Assembly (NCBI GenBank): GCA_020634795.1
Contig: JACKAZ010000004.1
Span: forward strand, 294,423 to 358,422
From: Ardenticatenales bacterium
GTDB lineage: Bacteria; Chloroflexota; Anaerolineae; Ardenticatenales; Ardenticatenaceae
Direction of reading: 5' to 3'
DNA length: 64,000 bases
The notes under the pieces are model-generated. The model was not told where the DNA came from. It did not search any database and was given only the letters and a program-made list of their open reading frames with translations. Below are positions 27,449-36,771 of the stretch, piece after piece (the stretch's first letter is position 1; each line of letters begins with the position of its first letter). The translations under genes and the position numbers were made by a program.

Positions 27449-28051
27449 GTGAATCAGCCTACGGCAGACGACATAGAGGCGCAGGTCGAAGACGAAGCCG
27501 CAGAGCAACCAGCGACGGCGACCGATCCCAACCGCAATTGGTACGTCATCCACAGCTATTCCGGCTACGAAAACAAGGTGAAACACAACCTTGAGAGCCG
27601 GATCGAATCGATGGGAATGGGCGACGCCATTTTCTCGGTGGTGGTGCCAACGGAAGAGCAGGTCGAATTGAAGGGCGGCCAACGCCGCACCACCGAACGA
27701 CGCATCTTCCCCGGCTACATCCTAGTCGAGATGGTGCTGAACGATGATTCGTGGTACGTGGTGCGCAACACGCCCGGCGTGACCGGTTTTGTCGGCATGG
27801 GCAACGACCCCACCCCGCTGACCCAGCCCGAAGTGGATCGCATTCTCAGCCGCATGGAAGCGGAAGCGCCGACGATCAAGGTCAATTTCCGCGAAGGTGA
27901 CAGTGTGCAGATCACCGATGGCCCCTTCGCAGGCTTCCACGGCTCGGTGGATTATATCGACCGCACCAAGGGGAAGGTGCGCGTGATGGTCAGCTTCTTC
28001 GGGCGCGAAACGCCGATCGAGCTGGACTTCCTCCAAGTCGAACGGGCATAA
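27449..28051 (+). CDS. nusG: transcription termination/antitermination factor NusG
   Basis: 200 residues starting at a GTG (27449), with AAAGGA upstream. An acidic N-terminal tail of about 28 residues precedes the NGN domain (NWYVIHSYSGYENKVKHNLE, IFPGYILVEM, VRNTPGVTGFVG). The C-terminal KOW domain begins near residue 143 (FREGDSVQITDGPFAGFHGS). NusG binds RNA polymerase and links it to Rho or the ribosome. The pairing with secE and rplK is the standard arrangement. Confidence 0.96.
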   Translation: MNQPTADDIEAQVEDEAAEQPATATDPNRNWYVIHSYSGYENKVKHNLESRIESMGMGDAIFSVVVPTEEQVELKGGQRRTTERRIFPGYILVEMVLNDDSWYVVRNTPGVTGFVGMGNDPTPLTQPEVDRILSRMEAEAPTIKVNFREGDSVQITDGPFAGFHGSVDYIDRTKGKVRVMVSFFGRETPIELDFLQVERA

Positions 28052-28101
28052 CTGCGGCGCTTGCCCGATAATTCCCAACCCATAGTCGAGTAACAGAAAT
28101 C

Positions 28102-28140
28102 GTGGGAGGGTACGACCGTACCCGCATCACCACAAGGAGA
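28102..28140 (+). promoter_or_regulatory. L1-type leader motif before rplK
   Basis: GTGGGAGGGT, a short hairpin (TACGACCGTA), then CCCGCATCACCACAAGGAGA ending at the ribosome binding site of rplK. A very similar block precedes rplA at 28753. This resembles mRNA mimics of the 23S rRNA site bound by L1. The identification rests on resemblance and on the duplication. Confidence 0.6.
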
Positions 28141-28147
28141 TGATGGC

Positions 28148-28573
28148 ATGGCCAAAAAAGTAAAGGCAATCGTTTCGTTGCAGATTCCAGCGGGCAAGGC
28201 AAGCCCCGCACCCCCCGTGGGTCCCGCCTTGGGGCAACACCAAGTGAACATCATGGGCTTTGTCAAAGAGTACAATGCCCGCACCGCCTCTCAGATCGGT
28301 CAGATCATTCCGGTCGAGATCACGGTCTTCCAAGATGGATCGTTCACCTTCATCACCAAGACCCCGCCCGCGGCCGATTTGCTTCGCAAAGCCGCAGGCG
28401 TCAACAAGGGATCGGGCGAACCGAACAAGACCAAAGTGGGCAAAGTAACACGGGCGCAGGTGAAAGAGATCGCCGAGATCAAGATGCCCGACTTGAACGC
28501 ATACACGCTCGAATCGGCGATGAAAATGGTGGAAGGCACGGCCCGCAGTATGGGGCTGACCGTCGTCGACTAG
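28148..28573 (+). CDS. rplK: 50S ribosomal protein L11
   Basis: A 141-residue ribosomal protein of normal length. MAKKVKAIVSLQIPAGKASP and APPVGPALGQHQVNIMGFVK are the conserved N-terminus that binds the thiostrepton region of 23S rRNA. The C-terminal domain ends AMKMVEGTARSMGLTVVD. CAAGGAG lies upstream. Unusually, 225 bp separate it from rplA. Confidence 0.97.
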   Translation: MAKKVKAIVSLQIPAGKASPAPPVGPALGQHQVNIMGFVKEYNARTASQIGQIIPVEITVFQDGSFTFITKTPPAADLLRKAAGVNKGSGEPNKTKVGKVTRAQVKEIAEIKMPDLNAYTLESAMKMVEGTARSMGLTVVD

Positions 28574-28752
28574 GCGGGCAGGGTGCATGGGCTTTGACCG
28601 GGTCGGGAGGTGTGACGGGTCGATGGCGGAACGCGGTGGCGTGTTACCTCTCCGGCCTTGACAAAACAGTGAAATCCAACGCACACCCTCGTGATGGCGA
28701 TTGTTACAGGCACAGCATCACGACCTTTACAAGACAGATTATTAACGTAGCA

Positions 28753-28796
28753 GTGGGAGGGTGGCCACGCGCCGCCCGCCATACCACAGGAGAGAG
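28753..28796 (+). promoter_or_regulatory. L1-type leader motif before rplA
   Basis: GTGGGAGGGT, a GC hairpin (GGCCACGCGCC) and CCCGCCATACCACAGGAGA match the block before rplK in order and spacing. It is probably an L1 autoregulatory site. The remaining 180 bp of the rplK-rplA spacer hold no gene. Confidence 0.6.
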
Positions 28797-28798
28797 AC

Positions 28799-29476
28799 AT
28801 GGGTAAGAAGTACAACGAAGCGGCGGCCAAGGTCGACCGCAGCAAGGTTTACAGTAAGAGCGACGCGGCCCAGCTTCTGAAGGACGCCTCGTTCGCCAAG
28901 TTCGACGAGACGGTCGAAGTCCACATCCGCACGGGGCTGGATCCGCGCAAAGCTGACCAGCAACTGCGTGGCACGGTTCTGCTGCCCCACGGCACGGGCA
29001 ACGAAGTGCGCGTGCTCGTCTTCGCCGATGGCGAGGATGCCCGTATCGCCAAAGAAGCGGGTGCCGATTTCGTCGGCTCGGACGATCTGGCGAAGGAGAT
29101 TCAGGGCGGCTGGCTCGAATTCGATATGGCGATTGCCACCCCGCCGATGATGAGCGTCGTCGGCCGCTTGGGTCGTGTTTTGGGGCCGCGCGGTCTGATG
29201 CCCAGCCCCAAAGCGGGCACGGTGGTGCAGGGCGAGGACCTAGCCCGCGTCATCAACGAGGCGCGGCAGGGCCGTGTCGAGTTCCGCTTGGACAAGACGG
29301 CCAACATCCATGTCGGCATCGGCAAGGTCAGCTTCGAAACGCCGCAGATCGTGGACAACCTGAACGCGCTGCTGGAAGCGATCCTTTCCAACCGGCCTGC
29401 CGGGGCGAAGGGCGACCTGATTCGCCGCCTGACGCTGACCAGCACGATGGGGCCTGGCATCCGCGTCGAACGCTAA
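28799..29476 (+). CDS. rplA: 50S ribosomal protein L1
   Basis: 225 residues. L1 forms the mobile stalk of the large subunit and represses its own operon. Family blocks are ETVEVHIRTGLDPRKADQQL, GTVLLPHGTGNEVRVLVFA and LGPRGLMPSPKAGTVV. Length is normal. AGGAGAGAGAC precedes the ATG. A strong terminator follows, so rplJ and rplL are not cotranscribed here. Confidence 0.97.
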   Translation: MGKKYNEAAAKVDRSKVYSKSDAAQLLKDASFAKFDETVEVHIRTGLDPRKADQQLRGTVLLPHGTGNEVRVLVFADGEDARIAKEAGADFVGSDDLAKEIQGGWLEFDMAIATPPMMSVVGRLGRVLGPRGLMPSPKAGTVVQGEDLARVINEARQGRVEFRLDKTANIHVGIGKVSFETPQIVDNLNALLEAILSNRPAGAKGDLIRRLTLTSTMGPGIRVER

Positions 29477-29500
29477 CCGAGACCATCTCACACCACACGA

Positions 29501-29528
29501 AAGAGCGTCCAATTTGGACGCTCTTTTG
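29501..29528 (+). terminator. intrinsic terminator after rplA
   Basis: AAGAGCGTCC (29501-29510) pairs perfectly with GGACGCTCTT (29516-29525), followed by TT. The A-rich upstream side makes it usable in both directions. Confidence 0.85.
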
Positions 29529-29659
29529 GGTGGGCCGGGCATTCCCCGCGCCGCGCCATGACGGACGACGTTGCCGATACGTGGTTGTGGCGCTGTCGTC
29601 CGGCATGGCCCCACGCGGTCGAGCAACGGGTTGGCGTTGCCCGACCACGCGGCGCAACG

Positions 29660-32122
29660 TTATCGGGCGACGATCGGCAGGTAGAGCGATTCACTCAGTG
29701 GCGGCACGCTGCAGGAGCCCGCGCCGCGCAGGCGCACATCGTCCACATACCAGCCGTCCCGCACCACGGAGCCATCGCTCGTCAGACGGAAGCGGAGGCG
29801 GGCGTTGGCTTGGTTGTCCAAGAGCGACGCATCCAGCTCCACCACGTTCCACGCCGTGCCGAGGCCAGCGTAGCGGGCCAGCTCGCTCCAACTGGCGCCT
29901 CCGTCATTGCTGGCCTCTACGATGCAGAAGTCGTAGTTGGCTTCTGTATTGCAGACCTGGGCGAAGGAGAGCGTCAGATCGTAGCTGTCGCTCATGTCGA
30001 AGACGGGCGACGTCAGCGACGTATTGGCATTCGGGCTGTAGTTCCCGCCCGGGCTGTCCGTCCACGAATGGGTCGGACTGTTGCTGTTGCTGTTGGTGAT
30101 CGCCCAAGGCGTTTGGGCCGTCCAGCCGAGGTTGCCGCTTTCCACATCATCCGCAAAGATCGTGCAGATCGCATCGAGGTAGAAATTGACCTGCGATGTT
30201 TGGCCCGCGCTGGTGATGACATCTTGTGTTTGCGACGCATGATCCGGCGCGGAGGCAGTCAGTTCGTAGCTGCCCGGCGTGACCAACAGCGAATAGAAGC
30301 CGGTGGCCGGATTGGTCTGGGTGATGAAGCCGCCCGTCGCACTCACCGTCGCGGCCAACGGCGCATTGCTGCCCGCTTCGCGGACGTAGCCTTGGATCGT
30401 CCCGGCAGAGGCCGGGTCGAGCACGTAGAGGAAGATGGCGGTCACCACGCCCCAGTTGCCCGCCGCATCCTGACCCCGTACGTAGATCAGATGTTGACCC
30501 GCGGTCAATCCGGTGGTGTTGATCGTGCCGGTCACCCCTTCGACCGGGCTGTTGAAGTTGCCGTCCGCCGCCGCCAGGGGGATCGCCGTGCCGCCGTCCC
30601 ACGGCGGGGTGTCGACGTACGCTTCAGCGGCAACGATGTTCTGCGTCGGCTCAGTACCATTCACGTTGTTGAAGCGGGTGTCGTTCAACGTGGCGGTCAG
30701 CGTCACCGTCGCGCCCGAGAGCGGCACCGAGGAACTGGTCAGCGCCAGATCAACGGCATCCGGCCCCTTCGACAGCATGTACGGGGCGCGGGCCGCTTTG
30801 GCCGCGTAGAGATAGGCGTTGTGGTTGTCCGGCACGACCGTGTTCTCGAAGTAGTCGCACTGTTCAAAGAACTGCGTCCCCTGTTCGATGGTGTAGGCCG
30901 CGACGCCATAGACGCCGTAGAAGTAATCCTTGGTGGTGCCGTCGGTGGGGTAAAGGCCGATGGACTGTTCCGGCTCGTGATCGTTGAAGTAGGCCATGTG
31001 GCGCCCAAAGGATTGCAGCCCGCTGGCGTTGGGCGGCGGCGTGGCCGTGAAGCCCCATGACCAGAGGACCAACTTGCCCGAACTGTGGATGTCGAGGTAG
31101 ACGCCGGTGGCATCCTCGGGGGCGGGGGAGGTGAGCGGGTCGGGCCGCTGGTCTTGGAAGACGGTCGCCCCGTAGGCTTGGTAGGTCTGTGTTTCCGGCT
31201 CGGAGGCGGCGCTCGCGCCGCGATAGGTTTGATTACAGGGATCGCCGCTGGAGCCGCCGCAGCAGTTCCACTGGAAATCAAAGTTGCGGTTGAGGTCGAT
31301 GCCGTAGTTGCCCGACGCACAGGCGTTGTTGTTGACATTCTTGCGCCATAACTCGCCCGCTTCGGCGATTTTGCGGCCATCGGGGTTGGCCTGCAGCACC
31401 AGGTGGATCTCTTGGTGGTCGAGCAGCCAGGTGATATCGGGGTCGGTGCCATAGCCGGTAACCAGCTTCTCGGCGAAGCGTGTCATCGTTTCGGCAGGGG
31501 TGTATTCGCGCGCATGGATCGAGCTGGTGACGTAGAGCACCGGCTTATCGCCGCCAGTGTTCTGATTCGTCAGCTTCAGGACGTAGAGGTCGTAGCCATT
31601 GTTGGGATTCTGCGTCTTTGCCCACGAATCGCCGATATCGATCCACTCCGCCAGCGTGGGATAGTTCGTTACGATATCTTCTGCGGTTTGGTAGGTCTCT
31701 TCGACGGTGCGGTAACAGGCGTAGCCCGGGATGCCACCGCCGCTCGGGTTGGGCTGACGGGGCGTCTGAAGCTCGGCGGTCAGCTTTTGGTCAATCACGT
31801 AGTCATAGCCGTTCAGATCGAGCCACGCGAGGTCGTCTGCGGTCGCCTCGATACGATAAACATCGGGCTGACCCACGACGGGGACGGGCTCGACCCATTC
31901 GGCCAGCAGTTCCAGTTGGGCGCGATCCTTGATCGTGATCAGCACCACTTGGAATTCGCTGTTGATCGGCGCGTCCTGTGCCGTGGGGCCGCTCTCGACC
32001 TCGGCATTGACATCGTCGGGGGCGACCAGCCCGTTAAGCAACAGCCCCAGCACAAAGAGCAGTGCCATCAGGGGGAACGTCATCTTCAGCAGATGACGGA
32101 GTTGGGAAGGACGTCGGCTCAT
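29660..32122 (-). CDS. secreted zinc carboxypeptidase, family M14
   Basis: An 820-residue exported peptidase. The start at 32122 has AAGGTAGG upstream and gives an N-terminal hydrophobic segment (MTFPLMALLFVLGLLLNGL). A propeptide-like domain spans about 50-120. The M14 domain spans about 130-460, with SSIHAREYTPAE (zinc His and Glu near 203), ANPDGR, GIDLNRNFDFQW, DIHSSGKLVLW (third zinc ligand) and YTIEQGTQFF (catalytic Glu). A CARDB/Ig-like domain, a carboxypeptidase regulatory-like domain (GTIQGYVREAGSNAPLAATV) and a jelly-roll domain (FADDVESGNLGWT) follow. The protein ends LYLPIVAR, a short terminal motif also seen in other Chloroflexota exported proteins. Likely role is digestion of external peptides. 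Confidence 0.92.
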   Translation of the reverse strand: MSRRPSQLRHLLKMTFPLMALLFVLGLLLNGLVAPDDVNAEVESGPTAQDAPINSEFQVVLITIKDRAQLELLAEWVEPVPVVGQPDVYRIEATADDLAWLDLNGYDYVIDQKLTAELQTPRQPNPSGGGIPGYACYRTVEETYQTAEDIVTNYPTLAEWIDIGDSWAKTQNPNNGYDLYVLKLTNQNTGGDKPVLYVTSSIHAREYTPAETMTRFAEKLVTGYGTDPDITWLLDHQEIHLVLQANPDGRKIAEAGELWRKNVNNNACASGNYGIDLNRNFDFQWNCCGGSSGDPCNQTYRGASAASEPETQTYQAYGATVFQDQRPDPLTSPAPEDATGVYLDIHSSGKLVLWSWGFTATPPPNASGLQSFGRHMAYFNDHEPEQSIGLYPTDGTTKDYFYGVYGVAAYTIEQGTQFFEQCDYFENTVVPDNHNAYLYAAKAARAPYMLSKGPDAVDLALTSSSVPLSGATVTLTATLNDTRFNNVNGTEPTQNIVAAEAYVDTPPWDGGTAIPLAAADGNFNSPVEGVTGTINTTGLTAGQHLIYVRGQDAAGNWGVVTAIFLYVLDPASAGTIQGYVREAGSNAPLAATVSATGGFITQTNPATGFYSLLVTPGSYELTASAPDHASQTQDVITSAGQTSQVNFYLDAICTIFADDVESGNLGWTAQTPWAITNSNSNSPTHSWTDSPGGNYSPNANTSLTSPVFDMSDSYDLTLSFAQVCNTEANYDFCIVEASNDGGASWSELARYAGLGTAWNVVELDASLLDNQANARLRFRLTSDGSVVRDGWYVDDVRLRGAGSCSVPPLSESLYLPIVAR

Positions 32123-32197
32123 AACAGACCTACCTTTCATCGCAGGGTGAGGGAAGTGACAGATATCATATGAAAGCAAGGAAAGAGAGCAACTTTA

Positions 32198-32231
32198 CAA
32201 CGCACAACGCAGAACGCAGAACGCAGAACGT
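32198..32231 (+). repeat. AACGCAG 7-bp tandem repeat
   Basis: About five units of AACGCAG/AACGCAC, the same unit that enters the esterase gene at 3805. It is between the M14 gene and the sigma promoter. Confidence 0.8.
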
Positions 32232-32389
32232 AGAGCCAGCAGGCTGCGCGTGCTTTCGGATCGCATGGCCAAAGGGAGAAGGGAATATCGCTTTTTCATG
32301 GAGATGGCGATCCGGACCGCCTGTGGCTTCCCTCGCTCCTTTGGCTCACTCGAACTGCATAGCCCCTATTTTAATCTGAGATTAATCAT

Positions 32390-32417
32390 TTGACCTTTGG
32401 CGACTGATGTCTATAAT
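32390..32417 (+). promoter_or_regulatory. promoter of the first sigma-factor gene
   Basis: TTGACC (32390-32395), a 16-bp spacer and a perfect TATAAT (32412-32417). The leader to the ATG at 32557 is about 135 bases. Confidence 0.8.
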
Positions 32418-32556
32418 CGCCCAAATTCTGGACGAAGGATGCATCATCTGGCATTCTGAGGCTCAACGCCTCACTTTTCACCCACCCATCCCCTAATTTA
32501 GGCAGCCCAGTTCTGATGGCCAACTCCCTTAATCCTTGACCATTTCCTTCACCGCA

Positions 32557-33567
32557 ATGCATCTATCCGACAGCCCGCACGACTACCAGCCCACTTCCGA
32601 AGCCAAAGAGGCCGCCGAACGTGCCGAGCGCATGCTACTCGACCTCACCACGCTCAACCCCGATGACACGGTCGGCCTCTATTTGATGGAGAGCTGCCAC
32701 CACCCCCTTCTGACTGCCAAGCAAGAGGGGGAGCTGGCCGCCGACATGGAAGCCGGATTGGCCGCGCTGGACCGGCTGAGTTGCCCCACCCACAGCCACC
32801 CCGCCGAAGAGCGTGAGCGGCTGCAGGCCATCGTGCGGCGCGGCGAGATCAGCCGCGTGAAGCTGATCGAGAGCAATTACCGACTGGTCATTTCAATTGC
32901 AAAGCGCTACGAAGGGCGGGGCTTGCCGCTGCTCGATCTGGTGCAGGAGGGGAATATCGGGCTGATGCGGGCGGTGGACAAGTTCAACTACCATCTGGGC
33001 TACAAGTTTTCCACCTATGCCACTTGGTGGATTCGCCAAGCTGTGACGCGCGCCCTGGCGGACCAGAGCCGCACCATTCGCGTGCCGGTCCACATGACCG
33101 AGCGGCTGACCGCGCTGAAGCAGACCCACCGCGCCATGACGCAGGAGCTGGGCCGCGAACCGACCATCGACGAAATGGCAGAGCGGCTGGAAACGACCCC
33201 GGACAAGGTACGCATGATGTGGAAGGTGGCGCAGCAGCCGCTCAGCCTGGAGATGCCGGTCGGCGACGGCCAAGAGTCCAGCTTGGGGGATTTTGTCGAG
33301 GATGACAATCTGCCCGCCCCCAACGAACAGGCATCACAGCAGATGTTGCGGGAAGAATTTTCGCGCGTCTTCCATTCGCTCGATCCCCGGGAGGTGCAGA
33401 TTTTGCAGCTTCGCTACGGACTGAAAGATGGACGGAGCCTGACGCTGGAGCAGGTCGGCAAGAAGTACGGGCTGACGCGCGAACGGATCCGCCAAATCGA
33501 ACTTCAAGCTCTACGCAAGCTGCGCCACCCCAGCCGCAGCCGCCGCCTCAAAGATTATCTGCTCTGA
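32557..33567 (+). CDS. RNA polymerase sigma factor, sigma-70 family (group 1/2)
   Basis: 336 residues. Region 1.2 is DTVGLYLMESCHHPLLTAKQ. Region 2 contains LVISIAKRYEGRGLPLLDLVQ and KFSTYATWWIRQAVTRAL with the promoter-melting aromatics. Region 3 is LTALKQTHRAMTQELGREPT, and region 4 ends with LTLEQVGKKYGLTRERIRQ. The absence of region 1.1 and the short length make it a group 2 or compact primary sigma factor. No clear Shine-Dalgarno sequence precedes the ATG. It lies one gene from dnaG and the larger sigma factor. Confidence 0.92.
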   Translation: MHLSDSPHDYQPTSEAKEAAERAERMLLDLTTLNPDDTVGLYLMESCHHPLLTAKQEGELAADMEAGLAALDRLSCPTHSHPAEERERLQAIVRRGEISRVKLIESNYRLVISIAKRYEGRGLPLLDLVQEGNIGLMRAVDKFNYHLGYKFSTYATWWIRQAVTRALADQSRTIRVPVHMTERLTALKQTHRAMTQELGREPTIDEMAERLETTPDKVRMMWKVAQQPLSLEMPVGDGQESSLGDFVEDDNLPAPNEQASQQMLREEFSRVFHSLDPREVQILQLRYGLKDGRSLTLEQVGKKYGLTRERIRQIELQALRKLRHPSRSRRLKDYLL

Positions 33568-33598
33568 TCTGACCACGACATCTCCATTGCATATCGCC

Positions 33599-33639
33599 GC
33601 AGGGGCCACGTTGCGCAACGTGGCCCCTGCACTGTTTTT
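33599..33639 (+). terminator. strong intrinsic terminator
   Basis: 33599-33630 is a perfect 32-base palindrome (GCAGGGGCCACGTTGC and its complement), followed by TTTTT at 33635. It ends the sigma gene and may also serve the convergent fdhD. Confidence 0.9.
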
Positions 33640-33711
33640 GGCCATGATGCAGCCCGTGGGCCGAACGGCGCAATGGGGCCACAGCCCGGTAACGGAGGAC
33701 GGGGCGCTCCG

Positions 33712-34503
33712 CTAGTGGCTCCTTGGCATCGCCAGCCGCTCCGGCGCACTGTAGACGTGCATCCGCTGGCCACGACAGTAGCCGATCACCGTGATCTGCC
33801 ATGCCCGTGCGAGCTGAACCGTGGTGGCAGTGGGGCTGTTGCGCGAGACCACCATCTCGACCCCCAGCCCCGCCGCTTTGGTGATCATCTCGCTGGAGAT
33901 GCGCCCCGTCGAGACCAGAAAGAGGCCGCGCAGATCGATCTGGTGCAGCAGCACCGCGCCCGCCAACTTGTCGATCGTGTTGTGACGACCGACATCGTTG
34001 GCGACGACACGCACCGCGCCGTCGCCGTCAACCCACGCGCTGGAATGAAAGCCGCCGACCGCGCGATAATCGTCCGCGACGGTGGCCAGCAGGTTGGACA
34101 TGCCCGCGTAGATCGTGGCGGGCTGCCACAGCGTGCGCACCGGCAGCGGTGGGCGGCTTTCTGCCAACTCGCCAAAGGTGATGCCCCCGCCACAGCCACT
34201 GGTCAACGTCCGCTTGGCGGGCAGCGCCCGGTCGCCCACCAGCCGCACGTCGATGATCGCCGCTGGATGCTCGCAGATGCGCACCGACAGCAGCTCGTCC
34301 AGCGAGGCGATCACCCCTTCGTTGTACAAAAAGCCGACGGCCAACCGTTCCAGTTGGGTCGGCGTGGCCATCATCGTCAGCCATTCCCGTCCGTTCACAA
34401 AGAGCGGCCACGGCGTTTCGCGCATGATGCCCTTGTCGGCCCGCTGCCCCGCATCCCCCACGTAGGCCCAGTAATGCGTCGGCCAACCCAATGCCTCGTT
34501 CAC
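33712..34503 (-). CDS. fdhD: formate dehydrogenase accessory protein FdhD
   Basis: A 263-residue sulfurtransferase that passes sulfur from a cysteine desulfurase to the molybdenum or tungsten bis-MGD cofactor of formate dehydrogenase. The start is a GTG at 34503, with AGGAGG six bases upstream. VNGREWLTMMATPTQLERLAVGFLYNEGVI is the family N-terminal block (shown in two parts in the protein), and NDVGRHNTIDKLAGA and VSTGRISSEMITKAA are conserved. The usual CxxC reads SGCGGG, so only the first Cys is present; some family members share this. No formate dehydrogenase gene is in the window; the desulfurase at 3939 is a possible partner. Confidence 0.92.
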   Translation of the reverse strand: MNEALGWPTHYWAYVGDAGQRADKGIMRETPWPLFVNGREWLTMMATPTQLERLAVGFLYNEGVIASLDELLSVRICEHPAAIIDVRLVGDRALPAKRTLTSGCGGGITFGELAESRPPLPVRTLWQPATIYAGMSNLLATVADDYRAVGGFHSSAWVDGDGAVRVVANDVGRHNTIDKLAGAVLLHQIDLRGLFLVSTGRISSEMITKAAGLGVEMVVSRNSPTATTVQLARAWQITVIGYCRGQRMHVYSAPERLAMPRSH

Positions 34504-34597
34504 CGCCACCCTCCTGTTTAACGTTCCAGCGTTCCAGCGTTCGAACAACTCGCCCATGCACCAAGAACAGAATTGCCAACTTCGACTCGCTCGGCCC

Positions 34598-34645
34598 CCA
34601 AACTCACCAAACTCACCAAACTCACCAAACTCACCAAACTCGCCC
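34598..34645 (-). repeat. 9-bp minisatellite, GAGTTTGGT type
   Basis: On the minus strand five units of GAGTTTGGT follow each other, the first slightly changed. It lies between the divergent fdhD and dnaG genes. Confidence 0.92.
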
Positions 34646-34788
34646 CGTTTTTTTTGCCCTTGTCGGTATGATATAATCATCCCTCGGTTCGCGCCATCAT
34701 CTTACCACAGTTTGCCCCGCCCACCCGCCCTGCTGCCACCTGCCGCTGATCGGTCTGCCCACCCCAACGCCAACCTGAGAGAGCCGCG

Positions 34789-36771
34789 ATGACGCGCAGC
34801 GATCAAGCAATCGAAGAGATTAAGCAGCGCCTCGACTTGGTGTCCTACATCGGTCGCCACGTCGATCTGAAGCGAGCGGGCCGCACCTACAAGGCGCGCT
34901 GCCCCTTCCACACCGAAAACACCCCTTCCTTCGTGGTCTTTCCCCATTCCAACACGTGGCGCTGCTTCGGCGCCTGTGGTGAGGGGGGCGACATCTTTAG
35001 CTATGTGCAGAAGCGGGAGGGGTTGGATTTTGTGGGGGCGCTGCGGCTGTTGGCGCGCGAGGCGGGGGTCACGCTGGAAGAGGAAACGGAATCGCAAAAG
35101 AACCAGCGGCTGGAGCGGGAACGGTTGCAGGCGCTCTGCGATGCGGCGGCGGTGCAGTTTCAGCAGTGGTTGACCGAACGTGAGGATGCCGCCCCCTGTC
35201 GCGCCTACGTGGAAGCACGGGGCCTTTCGGCGGAGGTGGTGGATCGCTTCGCGCTGGGCTATGCCCCCGACAGTTGGGAGGCGCTGCTGTCGGCGCTGAG
35301 CGCACGTGGCTACGAGGTCGCCGACATGCAGCGGCTCGGCCTGGTGCGCGAGCGGGAGGCGGGCGGTTACTACGACTATTTCCGTGATCGACTGATCTTC
35401 CCGATTCGCGACGAGCGGGGCCGAACCGTCGGCTTCGGCGCGCGTGCCCTGCAGGACGATCAGACGCCGAAATACGTCAACTCGCCCCAATCGCCGCTAT
35501 TCGACAAGGGGCGCACCTTGTACGGTCTGGATCTGGCCAAGGAGTCGATCCGCCGCCAAGATCAAGGGATTCTCGTCGAGGGCTACCTTGATGTGATTGC
35601 GGCGCACCAGCACGATCATCCCAACGTGGTGGCCGCGCTCGGCACCGCGCTCACTACGGGCCAACTAAGTCTGCTGCGCCGCTATTCGACGAACTTGGTC
35701 TTGGCGCTGGACGCGGACGAAGCGGGGCAACGCGCGGCAGAGCGCGGGTTGGAAACGGCGCTGGACTTGCAACGCTATACCAAGCAGCAGCGTTGGACGC
35801 GGGCCGCGCAGGGCCGCGCCCCCGCCACGGCCGTGCCGGGCGAGCTGCGAATCGCAACGATGCCCCTCGGTAAAGACCCCGATGATCTGCTGCGCCAAGC
35901 GCCGGAGCAGTGGGAAGCGCTGATCGCCAACGCGCAGCCGGTGATCGATTACATGATGACCCAGCGGGTGCGGACACTCGACCTCTCCGATGCCGCGCAG
36001 AAGACGCAGGCTGTCGCCGATCTGTTGCCGATGATCGCCGATTTGGAATCGTCGGTGATGCGCGATCATTACCTGCAACGGGCCGCGCGGCTGCTCCATG
36101 TCGATGAACGGGCGCTGGCCCGCGAACTGAGCCAGATAAGCCGCAGGCCGCGCCGCGCCCCCGCCCCGGCCGAGGCACCGCCCGAGATGCCGCCGATGCC
36201 CAACGAGGATGACGGGCCGCCGCTCGTCGACGAAGGCGAGCGGCTGTACGAAGTGGCGCCCCCCGAAGCGCCGCTGAGCGACGATCTCGAATCCTATCTG
36301 CTCTACATGCTGATCGAATATCCGGAATTGCTCGTGGTGGCGCAGCAGGAAGGGGTGAGCGCGGCGTCGTGGCAGTGGCCCATCCACCGTGAGCTGTATG
36401 CGGCGGTCGAGAGCCACCCGCCGCTGAGCGGTGCCCATCTGGAGGAATTCGTGGCGCAACTCGAAGCACCGCTCGCTCGCCAGGTGCGGCGCATCGTGGC
36501 CCACTATTCGGATCGGCAACTGCCGGAGGGCGAATTGCGCCAACTGGAGGCCTTTCGGGTGGTGCAAGCGCTCTTGATGCGTCAAGATGAGCGAGATGTC
36601 CGTCAGATACAGCAGTTGATCGACGATGCGCAGAGCGCCAGCGACCCCGATGGTGACGAGATTCGCCTGCTCTTTCAACAGAAGATTCGGATCGAACAGG
36701 ACAAGCGGCAGCGTCAGCTTCGGATCGAGCAGCGCAAGCACGACCAGTTTGTCAAGCACCCCTTCGATTGA
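34789..36771 (+). CDS. dnaG: DNA primase DnaG
   Basis: 660 residues. It makes RNA primers at the replication fork. The N-terminal zinc finger is RCPFHTENTPSF...RCFGACGEGGD; its last Cys pair is spaced CxxxC rather than CxxC. The TOPRIM core follows: FGARAL, LVEGYLDVIAAHQ with the catalytic Glu, and LALDADEAGQRAAER with the DxD. The C-terminal helicase-binding part starts near residue 470 and is rich in acidic and proline residues. The stop overlaps a promoter for the next sigma gene, giving the common dnaG-rpoD pairing. Confidence 0.95.
   Translation: MTRSDQAIEEIKQRLDLVSYIGRHVDLKRAGRTYKARCPFHTENTPSFVVFPHSNTWRCFGACGEGGDIFSYVQKREGLDFVGALRLLAREAGVTLEEETESQKNQRLERERLQALCDAAAVQFQQWLTEREDAAPCRAYVEARGLSAEVVDRFALGYAPDSWEALLSALSARGYEVADMQRLGLVREREAGGYYDYFRDRLIFPIRDERGRTVGFGARALQDDQTPKYVNSPQSPLFDKGRTLYGLDLAKESIRRQDQGILVEGYLDVIAAHQHDHPNVVAALGTALTTGQLSLLRRYSTNLVLALDADEAGQRAAERGLETALDLQRYTKQQRWTRAAQGRAPATAVPGELRIATMPLGKDPDDLLRQAPEQWEALIANAQPVIDYMMTQRVRTLDLSDAAQKTQAVADLLPMIADLESSVMRDHYLQRAARLLHVDERALARELSQISRRPRRAPAPAEAPPEMPPMPNEDDGPPLVDEGERLYEVAPPEAPLSDDLESYLLYMLIEYPELLVVAQQEGVSAASWQWPIHRELYAAVESHPPLSGAHLEEFVAQLEAPLARQVRRIVAHYSDRQLPEGELRQLEAFRVVQALLMRQDERDVRQIQQLIDDAQSASDPDGDEIRLLFQQKIRIEQDKRQRQLRIEQRKHDQFVKHPFD

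Noticed and set aside
28658..28690. TTGACA in the rplK-rplA spacer as an rplA promoter
   Set aside because: No acceptable -10 lies 15-19 bp downstream; only the leader motif is reported.
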